Of a DNA stretch of 24,154 nt, positions 6,909 through 14,728 are shown one piece after another. How positions within the stretch are numbered: position 1 is the stretch's first letter; every line of letters starts with the position of its first letter. This stretch comes from E44-bin32 sp034430595 (GTDB lineage Bacteria; Chloroflexota; Anaerolineae; Anaerolineales; E44-bin32). Location of the stretch: assembly GCA_034430595.1 (NCBI GenBank), contig DAOUEL010000001.1:1-24154 (forward strand), in the 5' to 3' direction. A program made the position numbers and the translations under genes. Under the pieces are notes generated by a model. The model was not told where the DNA came from. It saw nothing but the letters and a program-made list of their open reading frames with translations, and ran no database searches.

Positions 6909-7642
6909 AGGATTTAGATTCTGAAGAGCGGGCGGAAAACGTGCGCGCCATGTTCGCGCGCATCGCCTGGCGCTACGACCTGCTCAACCGGTTGATGACC
7001 TTCGGCCGGGACCGTGCCTGGCGGCGCGAAGCGGTTGACCGGCTTGAGCTGAGAGGCGGCGGGCGTGCGCTCGATGTGGGCGCGGGCACAGGCGATCTTT
7101 CCAAAGCCTGCCTGGAAGCGAACAGTGATGCTCTTATCGTGGCCTGCGATTTCACTCGCGAGATGCTGGAACTCGGTAAATCTCGCCCAGGAGCGGGTAG
7201 AATCGCCTGGGTGCTGGCCGATGCGGAGCGGCTGCCCTTTGCGAGCGAGATCTTTGACGGCGTGGTTTCGGGCTTCCTGCTGCGCAATGTCGTCGATCTC
7301 GACCGCGCCCTGTGCGAACAGGTTCGGGTCTTGAAACCCGGCGGAAGGTTCGCGTCGCTCGATACCACGCCACCTGGCAGCGGTGTGCTCTCGCCGTTAA
7401 TCCGCTTTTACTTGCGGCGTGTCATACCCCTGCTTGGCCGGCTGGTGGCCGGCGATGCCGCTGCCTACCGCTATCTCCCGGATTCAACCGAAGCCTTCAC
7501 TGCGGCTGAACGGCTGGCGGAACGACTGCGGTCCGCCGGATTGGAAGCGGTGGGGTTCACCAGGCGCATGCTGGGCACCATCGCCATCCACTGGGGACAA
7601 AAAATGGAGGTAACACGGGAGATCGATGGACCCACTGGTTGA
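6905..7642 (+). CDS. menG: Demethylmenaquinone methyltransferase (UbiE/MenG)
   Basis: Uses S-adenosylmethionine to methylate the naphthoquinone ring in the last step of menaquinone synthesis. The 245-residue protein has the family opening YDLLNRLMTFGRDRAWRR (24-41), the SAM-binding loop LDVGAGTG (56-63, D57) and the UbiE signature YRYLPDS (188-194). The length fits MenG/UbiE (about 230-260). It sits in the same run as the ABC transporter, overlapping its upstream neighbour by four bases and the next gene by 17. A menA homologue 0.8 kb downstream in opposite orientation supports menaquinone as the substrate over ubiquinone, since no ubiquinone-specific gene is present. Confidence 0.92.
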   Translation: MKDLDSEERAENVRAMFARIAWRYDLLNRLMTFGRDRAWRREAVDRLELRGGGRALDVGAGTGDLSKACLEANSDALIVACDFTREMLELGKSRPGAGRIAWVLADAERLPFASEIFDGVVSGFLLRNVVDLDRALCEQVRVLKPGGRFASLDTTPPGSGVLSPLIRFYLRRVIPLLGRLVAGDAAAYRYLPDSTEAFTAAERLAERLRSAGLEAVGFTRRMLGTIAIHWGQKMEVTREIDGPTG

Positions 7643-8414
7643 ATTCGTCAAGTCCAACCTGATACCTGGCTCGATATCGTTCCTGCTGATCGGGCTGGCC
7701 CTGGGCGTGATTTTGCTTTACGCCGGGCGCAGGGCGGCGCGCTGGGGTACACGCTGGCTGACGGCGCTTGCCATCCTCTACTTTCTGCTCAGCCTGCCCT
7801 TTACCGCCCATGCCCTGGCCGCTCCGCTGGATGCCGGTGTGCTGCCGCTTGAACTCGGTCCGATCCCGGAGTCGACCGAAGCGATCGTCGTGCTTGGCGG
7901 AGGGGGGGTATCGATCGAGAGTGGCGGGGTCTCAACCCAGGTGCTGAGCGATTCGAGCACGCTGCGGGCACTGGAAGGGGTGCGTCTGTACCGGATGCTC
8001 GACAACCCGTGGGTGATCGTCTCCGGTGGGGCGAACGAGAAGGCCGGCCTAGTTACGGCCGAGAGCGAAGCGATGCGGGATCTGTTGATCGATAACGGCG
8101 TGCCGTCCGAAAGGATCCTGGTCGAATCAGGCTCGCAGGACACCCACGACCAGGCGCTCAAGGTCCCGGCTCTGCTTGACGCGCACGGCATTAAAAGCTT
8201 TGTGCTCGTTACCTCACCGACGCATATGCTACGGGCTCTGCGCAGCTTCGAAAAAGCCGGGCTCGATCCGCTCCCGGTCCTGGCCAGTGAGCGATCGGAT
8301 ACCCAACCGCCAGGATTTCCCGTCCTGCCGAGCCAGAGCGCGCTCAACGAAAGCCGCACCGCGCTGCGGGAGTGGATGGGCTTGCTCTATTACGCCGTCC
8401 GAGGTTGGATTTAG
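7626..8414 (+). CDS. YdcF/ElyC-like DUF218 membrane protein
   Basis: A 262-residue protein with two N-terminal hydrophobic segments (about 15-32 and 43-62) and a DUF218 domain (about 85-245). The domain begins AIVVLGGGG and includes the family's VIVSGG strand and SPTHMLRA helix. Relatives such as ElyC and SanA are linked with cell-envelope polysaccharide or lipid-carrier metabolism, but no enzymatic reaction is firmly assigned to this subfamily. The start at 7626 has GGGAG five bases upstream and overlaps the menG coding region by 17 bases. It ends the plus-strand run, 12 bp from the end of the convergent prenyltransferase gene; no terminator hairpin is seen there. Confidence 0.85.
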   Translation: MDPLVEFVKSNLIPGSISFLLIGLALGVILLYAGRRAARWGTRWLTALAILYFLLSLPFTAHALAAPLDAGVLPLELGPIPESTEAIVVLGGGGVSIESGGVSTQVLSDSSTLRALEGVRLYRMLDNPWVIVSGGANEKAGLVTAESEAMRDLLIDNGVPSERILVESGSQDTHDQALKVPALLDAHGIKSFVLVTSPTHMLRALRSFEKAGLDPLPVLASERSDTQPPGFPVLPSQSALNESRTALREWMGLLYYAVRGWI

Positions 8415-8426
8415 TTCGGGCGGTAT

Positions 8427-9335
8427 TCAGCCAGCGATCAGCAAACCCAGAGAAAGCAAGATGGCTTGAAGCAGCGCCAGGCGTGCGGTCGCTTCAAGCG
8501 TGCGGTTCAGCGCCCGTCCGCGCTGATGCTCGAGCGCCTGCAATTGCCTCAGGGCATACGGGGCGCTGAGGAGCGTCAGCAGCACCCATAAGCTGGCATC
8601 GGCCAGCATCACCATCAAGACCGGCAGCAGGTAGGCTAGCGCCAGCATCAGCCCGTACTCTACGACTCCTGCTCGGCGACCGAGGACGGCTGGCAGCGTA
8701 CGGCGCCCGGCGGCGTGATCAGTCTCGAAGTCACGCACATTGTTCACCACCAGCAGTGCCGTGATCAGCGCACCCATCATCGCTCCGCTGAACCACGCCA
8801 GCGGGGTGACCTGCCGCAGCTGCAGGTAGACCGTGCCGCACACGGCGACGAAGCCGAAGAAGAGGAAGACAAAGAGATCCCCCAACCCGTTGTAGGCCAG
8901 CGGGAATGGTCCGGCGGTGTAGGCCAGGCCGGCCACGATCGAAGCCAGGCCGATGACGAGCACGACCGGCCCGCCCAACACGACCAGCCACAGCCCGATG
9001 ACCCCGGCTGAGGCGAAGACCAACAGCGAACCGAGCTTGACCTGGCGCGGGGTCAGGTAGCCGGCGTGCGTGACGCGCGGCGGGCCCATGCGCTCGTGCG
9101 TGTCAGCCCCGCGTTCGAAATCGGCCGCGTCGTTATACAGGTTCGTGCCGATTTGAATCGCGACCGCGCAGTATAGCGCCCCCAGAACCGGCAGAATCCA
9201 GAATCCGCCCTCAACGAAACCGATCACCGCCCCTGCCAGCACCGGCGCCAGCGCGGCATAAAGTGTTTTCGGCCGGCTGGCCATCAGCCAGATCTGCATT
9301 CTCGAGGGCACGGCCCCCGCGTTCTCTGTGTTCAT
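8427..9335 (-). CDS. menA: UbiA-family prenyltransferase, probable MenA
   Basis: Integral membrane enzyme of 302 residues with about eight or nine hydrophobic segments. Two Asp-rich motifs bind the Mg-diphosphate of the isoprenoid donor: NLYNDAADFERGAD (65-78) and NNVRDFETDHAAGRRTL (198-214). The form of both motifs (NxYND and NxxRDxxxD) matches MenA, which attaches the polyprenyl chain to 1,4-dihydroxy-2-naphthoate, giving the substrate of the nearby MenG. Other UbiA members (chlorophyll or haem synthases, UbiA) usually differ in the first motif. AGGA stands a few bases in front of the ATG. It is transcribed away from the NUDIX gene, sharing a 98-bp divergent intergenic region. Confidence 0.88.
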   Translation of the reverse strand: MNTENAGAVPSRMQIWLMASRPKTLYAALAPVLAGAVIGFVEGGFWILPVLGALYCAVAIQIGTNLYNDAADFERGADTHERMGPPRVTHAGYLTPRQVKLGSLLVFASAGVIGLWLVVLGGPVVLVIGLASIVAGLAYTAGPFPLAYNGLGDLFVFLFFGFVAVCGTVYLQLRQVTPLAWFSGAMMGALITALLVVNNVRDFETDHAAGRRTLPAVLGRRAGVVEYGLMLALAYLLPVLMVMLADASLWVLLTLLSAPYALRQLQALEHQRGRALNRTLEATARLALLQAILLSLGLLIAG

Positions 9336-9371
9336 CCCGTCCTGTATCTCTACTGCTCCATGATGTCCCGG

Positions 9372-9402
9372 TTGCGGGTTCTCCCCAACCCCCGATTATA
9401 AT
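9372..9402 (+). promoter_or_regulatory. Promoter of the NUDIX-methyltransferase pair
   Basis: Perfect TATAAT at 9397-9402, with a weak -35 TTGCGG at 9372-9377 (19-bp spacer). Transcription would begin near 9409, giving a leader of about 25 bases before the TTG start at 9434. This placement argues against the GTG at 9413 as the start codon. Confidence 0.5.
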
Positions 9403-9433
9403 AGTTCGGTTCGTGGGAAGGACGAGGCGAAAT

Positions 9434-10030
9434 TTGGATCACTTTCCGGAGTTAAACGGTGAACCGCTCGCTGGCTGGGAAACGGTCAGGCGAGAGCTGG
9501 TCTTCGAGCATCGACCTTGGATGCGGTTGTTCCAGGACGAGGTGCGTCTGCCCGACGGACAGTTGGTAGAGGGCTACCTGCATCTCGAGACACCTGGCTA
9601 CGCGCTGATTGTCCCCGTCGATACGGAAGGGCGGATCGGCCTGGTGCGATCCTACAAGCGCGGGCTGGACGGGATCGATGTGCAGCCGCCGGCCGGTGTG
9701 CTCGACGACGACGAAGCCCCAGTCGAAACGGCCCGGCGCGAGCTGCTGGAAGAGCTGGGCTGTGAGGCACAGTCCTGGCACCCGCTGGGAAGCTACATCA
9801 TGAGCGGCAACTACGGCGCCGGCCTGGCGCATTTATTTCTCGCAACCGGCTGTAAGGTTATTACCGCACCCGAATCGGGCGACCTGGAAGAGCAGCAGGT
9901 CTTGTGGGTCGAAGTCGAGACCGTGCGGGAAGCCTGGTCTGCCGGCGTTTTTCAACAGCTGGGCACGGCCGCTGCGCTTGGCCTGGCACTTGAGAAGCTG
10001 CGCCGGTTGGAAGGTAAAATCACTTCATGA
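9434..10030 (+). CDS. NUDIX hydrolase, ADP-ribose pyrophosphatase-like
   Basis: A 198-residue cytoplasmic enzyme with a complete NUDIX box, G88-x5-E94-x7-R102-E103-x2-E106-E107-x-G109, which binds the metal ions and cleaves a nucleoside-diphosphate linked to another moiety. The preceding PPAGVLDDDE resembles ADP-sugar pyrophosphatases (NudF type), so ADP-ribose is a reasonable substrate guess. The start is TTG at 9434: GAGG lies six bases upstream and a TATAAT promoter 31 bases upstream. The open frame extends upstream to 9263, but that part overlaps the menA start antisense and has no ribosome site. The stop overlaps the next gene's start as ATGA. Confidence 0.88.
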   Translation: MDHFPELNGEPLAGWETVRRELVFEHRPWMRLFQDEVRLPDGQLVEGYLHLETPGYALIVPVDTEGRIGLVRSYKRGLDGIDVQPPAGVLDDDEAPVETARRELLEELGCEAQSWHPLGSYIMSGNYGAGLAHLFLATGCKVITAPESGDLEEQQVLWVEVETVREAWSAGVFQQLGTAAALGLALEKLRRLEGKITS

Positions 10031-10782
10031 GCGAGGAACGGGACCTCGAGCGCGCCGCCCAGCGCGGTGAGCCATCCTATATCTGGCGTGCTGGGCAGGA
10101 GCGGCGGATGGCGATGATCCTGGCCGCGGTTGGTCCGCGTGCAGCAGGTTGCGTGCTCGACGACGGCTGCGGGGTGGGCCAGTACCTGAGCCGGTTAAGG
10201 GAGCGGGCGTCCGCTGCCTACGGGCTCGAGTTCGACCCGGAGCACGCTCGCACGGCCGGCGGTTGGCTGCCAAACGTCGTGCGTGGCGCCGGCGAGGCGC
10301 TGCCCTTCCCTGACGGGTCGTTTGACCTCGTGCTTTCACACGAAGTGCTTGAGCATGTCGCTGACGATCGCACGGCCGTGGTCGAGATTGCCCGTGTGCT
10401 GCACCGGCCGGCAGCAGGCGTACCAGGGGGGCGGGTGGTGCTGTTCGTTCCCAACCGCGGCTATCCCTTCGAGACTCACGGCATCTACTGGCGCGGGCGC
10501 TACCGCTTCGGCAACATCCCGCTCGTCAACTACCTGCCGCGCCGGCTGCGTGACCGCCTGGCGCCGCATGTGCGCGCCTACACCCGCCGTGATCTCGAGC
10601 GCCTGTTCCACGGTCTCCCGCTGCGGGTTGTCTCCAGGGCGCAGATCTTCGGCGCCTACGACAACCTGATCGCCCGCTGGCCGGCTGCCGGGCGGGCCCT
10701 GCGCGGCACCCTGCAGGCGCTCGAACACACGCCGCTGCAGCGGCTCGGCTTATCTCACTTCTGGGTTCTGGAACGGGAATAA
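10027..10782 (+). CDS. Class I SAM-dependent methyltransferase
   Basis: A 251-residue protein with the Methyltransf_11 fold. The SAM-binding loop is VLDDGCGVG (43-51), an acidic end of strand 2 appears in GLEFDPEH, and SFDLVLSHEVLEHV is the typical motif IV region. The C-terminal part is basic and contains YRFGNIPLVNYLPRRLRD; a family that acts on sugar or lipid acceptors often has such an extension, but the substrate cannot be deduced. Translationally coupled to the NUDIX gene by a four-base overlap, and ends nine bases from the convergent gene at 10792. Confidence 0.85.
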   Translation: MSEERDLERAAQRGEPSYIWRAGQERRMAMILAAVGPRAAGCVLDDGCGVGQYLSRLRERASAAYGLEFDPEHARTAGGWLPNVVRGAGEALPFPDGSFDLVLSHEVLEHVADDRTAVVEIARVLHRPAAGVPGGRVVLFVPNRGYPFETHGIYWRGRYRFGNIPLVNYLPRRLRDRLAPHVRAYTRRDLERLFHGLPLRVVSRAQIFGAYDNLIARWPAAGRALRGTLQALEHTPLQRLGLSHFWVLERE

Positions 10783-10791
10783 CTGGAGCCC

Positions 10792-11091
10792 TCAGCCGGG
10801 CTCGGATGGTTTGAAGGCCGTAGCCTGACTGCGGATGAAGCCGATCTCCTGTACGTCGACCGGGACGCCATCGATCTGATTCGGAATGAAGTCCCCCTCG
10901 GCGAGCTGGGCCCGCGGCACCTTTTGCGAGACGAGCACCACCAGCGCCGGTTCATCGAGCAGCTCGCCGCCTCGCCGCCGCAGGCCGACACCGACGCCGA
11001 TTACGTTCGCCTTCGCCAGCAGTTCCGCCTCGCGCGCCTTCTTCACAGCTTGAATGCGCTCGATGAGCGCCTCCTGATCCTCGCCCGCCAT
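10792..11091 (-). CDS. Free-standing N-terminal domain of Nal1-like protease
   Basis: This 99-residue protein closely resembles residues 10-85 of the protease encoded just upstream on the same strand. Both contain NVIGVG, then a charged turn, a hydrophobic strand, QK(V/I)PRA, a (V/I)P(N/R)(Q/E)IDG segment and a (I/V)GF(I/L)R(S/A)Q end. It has no His, Asp or Ser triad region. A start codon five bases after the protease stop (TAG, GGGTC, ATG) indicates translational coupling. It may be a pseudo-substrate, chaperone or inhibitor of the protease, or a remnant of a duplicated protease gene. No signal peptide is present. Confidence 0.75.
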   Translation of the reverse strand: MAGEDQEALIERIQAVKKAREAELLAKANVIGVGVGLRRRGGELLDEPALVVLVSQKVPRAQLAEGDFIPNQIDGVPVDVQEIGFIRSQATAFKPSEPG

Positions 11092-11096
11092 GACCC

Positions 11097-12104
11097 CTAC
11101 CCCAGCGTCACATCCAGGCAGTCAAGCACAGCCTGGATCGGATTGTAGATCGTCGCCTGGTCCGAGCCGGCGAAGAGCAGCCCGACCGCGGCCAGCGATT
11201 CGCCGGCCACGAGCAGCGAGCCCGAATCGCCCGGCTGCGACATCGGCGTGCTCACCAGCTGGCGTTCGAAGGTCGCCTTGCGCTCGCCGTAGCTAATCTC
11301 GAGCGTGGCATCGATCACGATGATCTGGCCGGTCGTCAATCCGGTTGTGCGGCCCGATTTGCGCACGCCCATCCCGAGCACAGGCTCGGTCGTGCCGGTC
11401 GGGGCGCCGATCTCAAGAATCTCGTCCAGCAGGTCGGAGTCGGTGACCGGCCGGGCCAGCGCGGCATCCACCTGGTTCACGGCCTGCGGGTCGGAGTAGG
11501 AGACCTGCACCCGGTGCTTCGAACCCAGCAGGCGGGCGAACACGTTGCCCAAGTCGGCGTAGAAGCGGGCTATCCCACAGCTGGCGGGCGCGTCGCTGAA
11601 GTTGAGCGGGCAGAAGCGCTCCAGGTGGGCGAAGGTGTCGCCCGGGGCGCGGCCGCCGTCGGCCGTGCCGGGCTGCAGGACCGGATCTCCGGCCGTCGCC
11701 TCATTCCCGTTGGCGAGCACGTGGTTGTTGGAGAGGATCAGGCGCACCCCGCTCGAACGTTCGCGGACCGTGCAGCCGAGCGTCCCAGCCGTCACCTGGT
11801 AGTGACCGATCGACACGCCGCCCAGGGCTGGACGCCAGCGGTCGGTGCGCGCCTGTTGCGCGCGCAGAAAGCCGACCTGCACTACGTCGGTCGAGATACC
11901 GTCGATCTCGCGCGGCACGAGCGACTCCTGCTCGAGCCCGGCACGCGGGATCTTCTGCGTCACCATCGCTACGATGCACAGGTCACCCGTCCGGCGCCCG
12001 TCGCGGGTCTTGAAGCCGGTCCCGACCCCGATCACGTTCGGCTTCTTCATCAACGCCGGTAGGGCTTGCGACTTTACCTGGGCTACCTTGCTCTGCTCGT
12101 TCAT
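11097..12104 (-). CDS. Nal1-like trypsin-fold serine protease
   Basis: A 335-residue protein with an N-terminal domain (about 10-85) and a chymotrypsin-fold protease domain (about 95-330). The likely triad is H128 in LSNNHVLA, D213 in QVDAALA and S294 in QPGDSGSL. This arrangement is that of bacterial proteins related to the plant NAL1 peptidase. No signal peptide or membrane segment is seen, so it is probably cytoplasmic, although a non-classical export route cannot be excluded. A strong ribosome site (GGAGAGG) precedes the ATG. It lies 68 bp behind the cyclase gene, in the same orientation, and is followed directly by a free copy of its own N-terminal domain. Confidence 0.85.
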   Translation of the reverse strand: MNEQSKVAQVKSQALPALMKKPNVIGVGTGFKTRDGRRTGDLCIVAMVTQKIPRAGLEQESLVPREIDGISTDVVQVGFLRAQQARTDRWRPALGGVSIGHYQVTAGTLGCTVRERSSGVRLILSNNHVLANGNEATAGDPVLQPGTADGGRAPGDTFAHLERFCPLNFSDAPASCGIARFYADLGNVFARLLGSKHRVQVSYSDPQAVNQVDAALARPVTDSDLLDEILEIGAPTGTTEPVLGMGVRKSGRTTGLTTGQIIVIDATLEISYGERKATFERQLVSTPMSQPGDSGSLLVAGESLAAVGLLFAGSDQATIYNPIQAVLDCLDVTLG

Positions 12105-12172
12105 CGACCTCTCCTCGACCGCATCCTAGCTTGAGACGAGTATACGATGACTCCCGGCGTCTGCAAGGCATT

Positions 12173-13015
12173 TCAGGCGGGCGGTGTGCTCAAGCTAAGG
12201 ACTCTCACCGGGATGAGGCCGCTCTTACCTTTCAACTCAAGCCGGCGCCTTTCGAGATTCGGCAGATCAAGACGCGCGGCCGCGTAGGTCGCCTCGCTGA
12301 ACACAACCTCGCCGGCTCCAGCTCTGGAAGCGAGCCGTGCGGCGATGTTCACGTTGTCGCCCAGTGCAGTGAAATCGGCGGCCTGACCGCTTGCGCCGGC
12401 GATCGATCCCACCCAGGCCGGTCCGGTGTGGACCCCGACCCCAACCGGGACCCACGGTCCTGCTAACTGTCCGTGCCCGGTGGCGCGCAGCAAGGCTCGG
12501 CCGGCTTCGACCGCGCGCCGGGCATGTTCCTTCCCGGCAAAACCCGGAATGAAGAGCGCCGTCACCTCGTCGCCGACCAGCTTGTCAATGAAAGCATCCG
12601 CCTGGACCAGGATGCGTATCGCTGCTTCGTAAAACCGGTTCATCAGGATGCTGAACTGATGCGGGTCCATGTTCTCTGCGATCGCCGTTGAGCCGCGTAC
12701 GTCGACAAAGAGCATCGTCAGCTCGATCTCTGCGCCACCTGGGAAGCGGGTAGTAAAGCTGTGGCATCCTACGCAGTAGCGTGGGTTCTTAGGAGATTTT
12801 CTCACCCCCTGCAATTGTCGCAGCAGAAAACCCCCTAAGCCAGCAAAGGGCCGGTGACAGTTGACGCAGCGCGGGTTGGCGGGGAGCATACCGTAGAGGT
12901 GGCGGTAGTGCCGCATGCGCAGGTTGCCCTCGGTGAGATTCTTCTTCCACATCTCATCGACGGTATCGACCTTGAAGCGACGCCTGAGCGACTCCGGAAG
13001 CATTCGATCAGGCAT
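12173..13015 (-). CDS. Class III adenylate/guanylate cyclase with N-terminal four-Cys module
   Basis: A 280-residue cytoplasmic protein. Residues 98-275 form a class III cyclase domain: metal-binding D105 (in FVDVRGST) and D149 (in KLVGDE), adenine-selecting K145 and D214 (in ADFTALGD), and transition-state N223 and R227 (in NVNIAARL). The full set predicts an active adenylate cyclase making cAMP. Residues 47-90 hold two CxxC pairs, C50/C53 and C81/C84, each followed by His (CVNCH and CVGCH). With no export signal these more likely bind zinc than c-type haem. The start at 13015 has AAGG only one base upstream; an in-frame ATG four codons later is equally possible. The gene follows the small ABM-like gene by 23 bp. 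Confidence 0.87.
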   Translation of the reverse strand: MPDRMLPESLRRRFKVDTVDEMWKKNLTEGNLRMRHYRHLYGMLPANPRCVNCHRPFAGLGGFLLRQLQGVRKSPKNPRYCVGCHSFTTRFPGGAEIELTMLFVDVRGSTAIAENMDPHQFSILMNRFYEAAIRILVQADAFIDKLVGDEVTALFIPGFAGKEHARRAVEAGRALLRATGHGQLAGPWVPVGVGVHTGPAWVGSIAGASGQAADFTALGDNVNIAARLASRAGAGEVVFSEATYAAARLDLPNLERRRLELKGKSGLIPVRVLSLSTPPA

Positions 13016-13038
13016 GCCTTAACCGCAGGTCTGCGGCT

Positions 13039-13416
13039 TCAATCGGGAAATCCATAGAAGTGGGGTTTCGTCTTGAGCGGCCACCCACCCGAGGCAGCAG
13101 ATATTCGACGCAGCGCTGCGATCACCGTCTCGCTTACCTCTCCGTAGAGATCTACCTGCTTTGTATGGACGATCTGCGTTCCCTGCTGCACCCGGGAAGC
13201 CGCGACCTGGAGATGCTCTTCAAGCGCGGCCGAATCAGGAAAGACCATGATCGTCGTCGCTTCGTCACCTTGATCATTCAGGTAGGTATGCCAGCTGAGG
13301 ATCCTTGGTTCGTTCGCGTGCACGAAATCTCCCATCGCGACATTAACGTCCTTGAATTCCTTGAGCCGGTCGGCCGGGATTGCATACGTTCCGACGAAGA
13401 TCAGCTGCTGTGGCAT
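13039..13416 (-). CDS. ABM-like dimeric alpha-beta barrel protein
   Basis: About 125 residues with the pattern of an antibiotic-biosynthesis-monooxygenase or dimeric ferredoxin-like domain: first strand LIFVGTYAI, a helix ADRLKEFKDVN, and the strand pair RILSWHTYL and ATTIMVFPD followed by SAALEEHLQVA. No catalytic residue can be named; members range from heme-degrading enzymes to proteins of unknown role. Four possible starts are clustered at 13437-13414. The ATG at 13416 (MPQQLIF) is chosen because AAAGGAGG lies ten bases upstream, while the ATG at 13425 is only one base from it. It is first in the minus-strand set with cyclase and protease. Confidence 0.65.
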   Translation of the reverse strand: MPQQLIFVGTYAIPADRLKEFKDVNVAMGDFVHANEPRILSWHTYLNDQGDEATTIMVFPDSAALEEHLQVAASRVQQGTQIVHTKQVDLYGEVSETVIAALRRISAASGGWPLKTKPHFYGFPD

Positions 13417-13533
13417 TTTCAACATGCCTCCTTTCATTCTCTGGGATTAATATTACAATAGTTGTCCGATTTTACGCAGGATTTCGTCAGCGGCTTTTAG
13501 AAGAAGCTTCAGAATTCACGAGGAGGTTGCGGC

Positions 13534-14415
13534 ATGCGATGGAAATGGATCACGATGGTTTTATTCCTCCTGAGCCTGTCGGCTTGCGGTTCACCAGAGC
13601 CGCAGGCGATGCTTGAATCGCCAACCGAGAAACCAACCGACGCCGTTCAGAAGGCTACCGAAAAAGCCGCTCTCACTTCGAATTTGATCTGCGAAAACCC
13701 GCCACCGGAGGAGATCGGTGTCGGGGCTCCTGTCCAATCTGAGATCGACGATCCGCACTGGGAGTGGTGCTATTGGATTGAACTGCCCGCAGGCCTCTCG
13801 AGCGCTACATTTCATCTCGACGGACTGAGCGCAGACCTGGACCTGACCCTGGGCTATGGATATGTAGAAGTGCTGCAATATGCCTTCGGCGAGTACTGGC
13901 GTTCGGGCGAGAGCGGCACGACGCCCGAGGCGATTATGATCGAGAACCCCGTGGCCGGGCCGTACTACATCAAGGTTGGCACAGCCGGTCCGAAGGATCC
14001 CTCGCCCTTCTCGGTCAGTGTGACGACCGAACCTGAGACAACAGCAGATGTGACCGGCGCCCCGCTCCCCGGCCACGACCGTTGTGAACGGCCGGCACAG
14101 GAGCTCGGGTTGGGTGAAGCGGCGCAGGGAGAGCTCACCGACCGGGGGGGAACCGGACCTCGCTCACGCGACTACTACTGCGTCCAGCTGCCGGATGGCC
14201 TGAGCAGCGTGACGGTCGACCTCTCGGGATTGTCTGGGTTCCTGGAAATCTTCGTGCGCCACGACATCGCGGCAGAGTGGATGGACCGGGACCGCCAGGG
14301 CGATGCCCGTTCAGTGACGATCGAGAGCCCGGATCCTGGTCCGTACTACATCGACGTCGCCGCTGCGGTGGCCGGCACCAGCTCAACCTACACCATCACC
14401 GTCAGCGGGAAGTAA
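13534..14415 (+). CDS. Lipoprotein with two tandem PPC-type domains
   Basis: A 293-residue exported lipoprotein: signal MRWKWITMVLFLLSLSAC with lipobox LSAC (C18), a short Pro/Thr/Glu linker, then two homologous beta-sandwich domains (about 50-168 and 183-292). Each has the same path: a Cys-Glu-x-Pro start, LPxGLSS, a GLSxxLxL strand, an (I/V)xIExP segment and GPYYI(K/D)V. That is the pre-peptidase C-terminal (PPC) domain pattern, usually attached to secreted proteases or used for surface binding; here there is no enzyme domain. GAGGAGG precedes the ATG. A strong terminator follows the stop, so it is probably a single-gene unit. Confidence 0.85.
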   Translation: MRWKWITMVLFLLSLSACGSPEPQAMLESPTEKPTDAVQKATEKAALTSNLICENPPPEEIGVGAPVQSEIDDPHWEWCYWIELPAGLSSATFHLDGLSADLDLTLGYGYVEVLQYAFGEYWRSGESGTTPEAIMIENPVAGPYYIKVGTAGPKDPSPFSVSVTTEPETTADVTGAPLPGHDRCERPAQELGLGEAAQGELTDRGGTGPRSRDYYCVQLPDGLSSVTVDLSGLSGFLEIFVRHDIAAEWMDRDRQGDARSVTIESPDPGPYYIDVAAAVAGTSSTYTITVSGK

Positions 14416-14432
14416 GCTGTAGTCCAATTATC

Positions 14433-14470
14433 AAGCAGGCCTGCGACGACGCAGGCCTGCTTCTTTTTTT
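14433..14470 (+). terminator. Intrinsic terminator after the PPC lipoprotein
   Basis: A perfect 13-bp stem (AAGCAGGCCTGCG, loop ACGA, then the exact complement) runs straight into CTTTTTTT. This is the clearest rho-independent terminator in the window, 17 bp beyond the stop codon. The stem could also work weakly on the opposite strand, where the flanking A-run is shorter. Confidence 0.93.
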
Positions 14471-14728
14471 ATTCACCCAGTATACGCTGCCGGCGGATCG
14501 TTGCGGTCGACAATGGGGCCCAGTCGCAGCGGGGTCAGGGAAGGCGTAGGGAGAAGTGGGATCAAAGTCGGCGGCGCGATGATTGGCACCGAGCAGGACT
14601 CCGCCCCTACCATGGGCGTCTCTGTCCTTCCCTGCGAGGATTCAGCGGTAAGCACCTCGGCGAGGCTCCGGGATGGATCCCAGCCATCTCACGCCTATGC
14701 GCCTTGTTTGTGACGCCAGGTCCGTAAC
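14471..14728. other. Intergenic tail with possible Pro/Thr-rich gene remnant
   Basis: No convincing gene. On the minus strand, 14655-14473 gives a 60-residue open frame with GTG start, no ribosome site, and an odd composition: APPTLIPLLPTPSLTPL. That resembles the Pro/Thr linkers of the exported proteins nearby, so it may be a decayed piece of such a gene. It is weak evidence, and no homologous domain is visible. Confidence 0.3.

Noticed and set aside
11514..12062. 182-residue plus-strand open frame
   Set aside because: Antisense to the Nal1-like protease, whose triad motifs are clear.
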